Assembly (NCBI RefSeq): GCF_004798865.1
Contig: NW_025335589.1
Span: 10,289,532 to 10,353,531, forward strand
Length of the DNA stretch: 64,000 nucleotides
Reading direction: 5' to 3'
Source: Varanus komodoensis
Lineage: Eukaryota; Chordata; Lepidosauria; Squamata; Varanidae
The notes under the pieces are model-generated. The model ran no database searches. It worked only from the letters and a program-made list of their open reading frames with translations, and was not told the origin of the DNA. Positions 59,431 through 64,000 of this stretch are shown piece by piece (positions within the stretch are counted from its first letter, which is position 1; each line of letters opens with the position of its first letter). The position numbers and the translations under genes are program-made.

Positions 59431-60624
59431 CTCAGAAAGGGTATTGGGAGAGGTACTCACAAGTTTGTCTGTGAACCTTAGACCTCATTTTTAGGTTGGG
59501 AATTTGACTGGACTGAATTTTCCTTTGCTAATACATGAGGATGTTAAATGTGACACCATGTACCCCTTATTTCCATTTTATTTCCCTAAGCTTGCCTTGC
59601 CCGCCCCCCACAAGCCAACACAGATCTAGAAAGTGATGGCTCAGTGAATTCTAAATGGTATTTTTGATTGGCACACACCTACATGGGGCTGACAGTTCAA
59701 ATTCCTCATTGAACCCAGCGGCCTATGCTTTCAAAAATATATTCCCACATCCTTCTGTGAAACAGAGACAACACAAATACTAAGCATGGGAGATGGCTTA
59801 TGGGTCTGCTGCATTTTCTTTTGCCATTCTCAAAAGTTTGTTCAGCAAAAATACCCTTATTTCCCTGGAGCAGGCTGCAATTGTCTTGAAAAGACACTTT
59901 CACTTTCTCATAGTTTGGTGGGATATATTTACAAAACAGTAGCTATATTTGAATCTTAGGGTTGCTTCAAACATTGTAATTTTTTAGCTTAGTAGCAACA
60001 TCATTTAAAGTATACACCTAAAAATTTAATGTGCAAATAAGAAAACATTGCTTGGAAATACGGGTATCATACACATCCATGACTCATCAAAGTGCTAAGG
60101 TTGACTATGGTTTTTCAAGTGTACACTGAGGAGTATTATGACTCTGAGTCCTGAAGCAGCTTTCCTTATTTGACTGGGCTTAAAGTTGTGAATGGAAGAC
60201 GAACAATTTTCTTGTAAGCTGACAGAGCTGTATATAGCCCTGTTGCCAAGCCTCATGTCCCTGTGTGTTTTTGTCTTAGGAATTGTTAGTAAGGATGTAG
60301 AAGAAATTCAGCTCACTGAAGTTTTTATATGGATTTACTCAATTTGCACCTCTTGGGCCCAAACACAATTTGTTTCCACTTGCACACAGTTTGCTGTGCA
60401 AGCTCTTTCTGAGCTTGCACAGCATTCCACAAAACAACCCCTCCACTACATGCATTCAACAGCACACATTTGAAAAATGTGGAAAGGAAAATGGATAATT
60501 TTCTAAAATGCACATAGGCCTGTGTTTTGGAAGCATGTATAAAAATGAATTCATTGAAATGTGTGCATATTATGTGCACATTATGAAAAATCGAGTCTCT
60601 GAGAATTTAAAAAACAACAACCTT
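59431..60624. other. Intergenic, nothing recognised
   Basis: No coding exon or repeat identified. Confidence 0.4.
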
Positions 60625-60775
60625 GTGTTGTAGCAGGATGGAATGTGCTTGACTTCAGAAACACAACCATCTTAGCCAAACTGAGATTCGCCAGTCCATC
60701 AGACAAGGTGGCTGGAGCCGAGGGTCAGACTAGATGGCCTGGGAGACCCTTTCCGACTCACTCTGTTTCTATGTT
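60625..60775 (+). mobile_element. CR1-type LINE 3' end
   Basis: 'GGGTCAGACTAGATGGCCTG' followed by GGAGACCCTTTCCGACTCAC and TTTCTATGTTT parallels the CR1 3' end (GACTAGATGACC...TTCTATG). Only the tail is present. Confidence 0.6.
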
Positions 60776-63700
60776 TCAAATAAGAGCACATGTTCCTCCC
60801 CACTTCATTTATTTAAATCAGCTTTTTTATCTAGACAAGAACCAATATATCAACCAATATTTCAAACACTTGTGCCAAAGGTAAGCATCACTTTTCTTCT
60901 TTGTGTATCCTCTTTTTCAAAATTAGGAGGGATGAAATCTATTGAAAAGCTTAGTGCACAAGAAACTACACATTTGTGTCACCTGTAATGCAAAGACTTG
61001 CCTTCAATGCTTCCATTGCTTCCATTTGTAATGCAAAGAATGATGTCTATTCAAAGGGAAAAAATCAAAATGAAGGGATACTATAACATGCATGCTTTAA
61101 AGGAAAGACTGGTCTTTAGTAATGCTATCTAAGGGGTTCTGATGAAAAGAGTTATTGCTTATTTCTGCTTATTTCTTTTGGAGATCTTTGAGGTTACCAA
61201 TGGATAAGCCATTGGATTGCATACAAAACTTTTGTATTCACTGCATTTCTATCCACATCAGTGAAATTGTACCAGGTAGAAAATTAAATCTATGCAGATT
61301 ATGCACCTCAGTGTTTCCTGATCAGAATATGTGTGACCCAACATAAGTCCAGAACACATAGAGTCTGGAAAATGCAAGTGAAAATCATTCCTACCCCAGC
61401 CTGCTACCATCTATGAATGAATCAATTGCAAAGAAATACAGATAGCAGGAAAATAGCAACCCTCTAATGTTACTTTCATTATAGGAACTGTGGTTGAGGA
61501 GATAAAAGGGGGTCCAGCAGAGAACAAAACAAGCTAGCAGAGGGGGCTAATCTCTTTGTGAGTGGGGGAGCAAGTACCTACCGATGTTGCTTTGTGCCTG
61601 AGAAAGCAAATTATGCATGGTGTTTCAGGATTGATTTGGCTGTTTAAAAAGAGACACTGTTTCCTATCTGTAAGAAGTCCTAATTTTGATGTGAATTGAA
61701 AGAATTCAGTATAGCTATAGCTGTTGCCTGCTAAGAATGGAGCAATCGTTCAACTTTATTAAATGCATTTTAGAAAAAGCCAGGGACAGTGTTTTGAAAT
61801 CACTGATGGGCAGGATGGGTGTGTATGTGTGTATAAGAGGGGTGGAGGGATTCAGGATTCATTCAAGGTTAAATTTCAAAAAAGCACTGCAGCTGAAAAG
61901 GCATCTGTTCCTTTTCTTCCCCTCAAGAACTATAGTAATGCTTATGCAGGATCAATAGGCACCCAGATGGGGGTGCATTACATATGAATATATTGTGCTT
62001 GCATACAGAATTAATTGCTTATAACAATAATATAACAATAGGGATGCCCTTCAAAGGCAAGAGGAGCTGTATCATAGAATACTAGAGCTGGGGAGGTGGT
62101 GGCAAGAAGGCCATAGGTGGCCATATAACTGCCACGATAACCACCTGCATTATGAGGCAGTGGTACTGCAACAGGCAGTTTCACATCGTTGCTCAACCAC
62201 ACAGCTCACTGGATGACCTTTGGGCAGTCATTGACCCTCCGCCGAGCCCACCAGGGCCACGGCACATTCTTTAGCACGTTTCTTCAAATTTAGCTCCAAA
62301 GTAGTATTTGTATTAAAGTATTAGTATTCTTATTGTGATGGAGGACGACTGCGCAAAGATTTCTTGTTTTGTTTTTAGTGCGGACTCTTCCCATGAATCA
62401 CAGATAATTCGCCATACAGCGGCTGCAAACTTATTCTCTGTGATTAGGTCAGATTAAACCAAACAGGCTGCTTGATCAACACGACTCCTCTGTTTAGACT
62501 AGGAGGATGCTTTGGGATCAGCAGAGGGATCCCGTGCCCTCCTGCTGCTCTGTGTGCACAAAGAGTGGCATGTCTTTGCCACTAGCTGATGACAGCATGT
62601 CATTTCTCTTGCCAGCAGCCGCCATTTGTGCCCTTGGACGTAATGCTGAGTAACAGCGATGGTTAATTATTCTGACGTGAAATTCTAGCTGCCCTTTCAC
62701 TTTCATGGAGATGTCCTATTCTGTTTTTGAGAAGCACCAAGCAAAAGCAAGCTTGCTTGCATCTGGGCCATTTATTTATTTATTTATTTTAAGGAATTTC
62801 CCAACAGAATCAACTGCATTTGCCAAACAGACTTAAATCTGTTCAAACAAGAACTTGAATACATGTTTACTTCTAATTCAGGGAAAGTCAGAATGGCAAG
62901 CCTTTTGGAACAGTATTTTGTGTAAACAAGGAATTGCTAGTTGTTAAGGACAGAAACCTCACAGAACCTATGAAAATGGGGCAGTATATATAAATAAACA
63001 ATAAATTAAATAAAAATAACTACCCACCATTTGTGTTGTGGGCATCACTGTTGAGTTCTCTTCTCCCTTTGCCCCCTCAGCAAATAGGAACCTGTTTTAT
63101 GATGATGGAGGATGTCCCCATGTTGGCATTTCCTGCCTCCTAGGTTAGAGCAGCTAATGGTGTAGAGAAGGAGAAGCATGTTGACATGAGGGTGCAACTC
63201 AATGTCACTTAGCATATTGCAGAGACTAAGAAAACTTGACAAATTTGATTTTTCTATCCCTTAAAATGGTTGCCATGTGATTTAACAAAGACTGAGATGG
63301 GAATGTGAAGTAAATGGATAAGGACCAAACCAGACATAGTTTCAATGAACACATGTAGCTGTGCTGAACCTTAGGAAGAAGAGAAAATCCAACAATTTGG
63401 CAAATATCTTTGTTAGGACCAACTAAAGTTCCACAAAACTGAGCAAGCTTTTGCATTCCTGAGAACTCTTCATCAAGTAAGAGAACAGGGGTACGGAAAA
63501 GGCACATTTCCTTTGAATGCACTTCTATCAGTTGTGCCTTCACAACTGAGTGTTTTTCCTTTGTCACTCTAGAGTAGATTCAGGAGGCCCAGTACAGATC
63601 CTAAAAGCACCATATCCCACATAGTAGGATGCTCATCCAGATCCAAATCATGGATCCTGCACCCAGCTAGAATTTATCTGGGGTGGTGGAAGTGGTGTTT

Positions 63701-64000
63701 TTTTCCCTTTTCTTAAAGATTTTGCTTCTAGACATGCATCCAAAGTAATATCTGTTGCAAGTTACTGCTCCAAAAAATAGCATTGTATTTCGGATGGATG
63801 AGAATCCAAGTACAATGGTGAAAAGTTCATCAGTGGTTGGAAAGGAAGAGAAGACATTCTTATGATGAATTACATACTGCTAGTCACTGGTCAGGAAGAA
63901 GATAACTTGAGATTCCCAACCAGAGCAGTTTCAGGATGTTTTTGTAAGTCTGAATAATTTTACATGAAATGAAAGACGCAATTGTGACAGATTACAGGGG
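60776..64000. other. Intergenic, mostly unassigned
   Basis: No exon recognised. A MIR-like SINE scrap is likely at about 62180-62250 ('CTCACTGGATGACCTTTGGG'). A (TATT)n stretch lies at about 62771-62790, and a LINE/SINE-like A-rich tail ('GGCAGTATATATAAATAAAC') at about 62980-63020. Confidence 0.4.

Noticed and set aside
45215-64000. Search for exons of genes that neighbour MAP9 in other amniotes (such as guanylate cyclase subunits)
   Set aside because: No matching protein segment was found; the next gene probably lies outside the window.
1-64000. Retroviral, LTR, Polinton or toxin-like sequences, CRISPR arrays, bacterial operons
   Set aside because: None seen; all reverse transcriptase fragments belong to LINEs (RTE, L2/CR1 groups).

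Overview
The window looks like nuclear DNA of a squamate reptile (lizard or snake). The base composition is AT-rich, one vertebrate gene is split into many small exons, and the repeats are squamate-like: two closely similar RTE-BovB LINE copies, L2/CR1-group LINE remnants, tRNA-derived SINEs, hAT and Tigger-like short DNA transposons, and many microsatellites. The species cannot be named from the sequence alone.

The only protein-coding host gene I can support is on the minus strand. It is the orthologue of microtubule-associated protein 9 (MAP9, also called ASAP). Its start codon is at 44102 and its stop codon ends at 18440. I traced thirteen coding exons whose GT/AG boundaries and reading phases all agree, giving a 743-residue protein. 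A CpG-rich promoter with a likely non-coding first exon lies at about 44.46-45.2 kb. It carries two RFX/X-box-like motifs and two CCAAT boxes, which suits a gene with a proposed ciliary role. The 3' side has a near polyadenylation signal (18.17 kb) and a possible distal one (13.46 kb).

Layout: 1-13.4 kb is intergenic and repeat-bearing, with a 3'-truncated BovB LINE at 1.0-3.6 kb abutting an inverted fragment of another RTE element, MITEs and L2-like LINE ends. 13.4-18.4 kb is probable long MAP9 3' UTR. 18.4-45 kb is MAP9; its 9.7 kb last intron holds two tandem SINEs and a nearly full-length BovB copy in antisense orientation. 45.2-64 kb is intergenic sequence upstream of MAP9, with several hAT-type elements (two with convincing 8-bp target duplications), microsatellites and an old CR1-type LINE.

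No bacterial-style operon, CRISPR array, rRNA, functional tRNA, retrovirus or LTR element was seen. I found no wholly new biological system. The most interesting signals are an internally repeated acidic block in MAP9, the paired X-boxes, a reading-frame break shared by both BovB copies, a CpG-rich scrambled repeat inside a Tigger-like remnant, and a 39-bp near-perfect palindrome.
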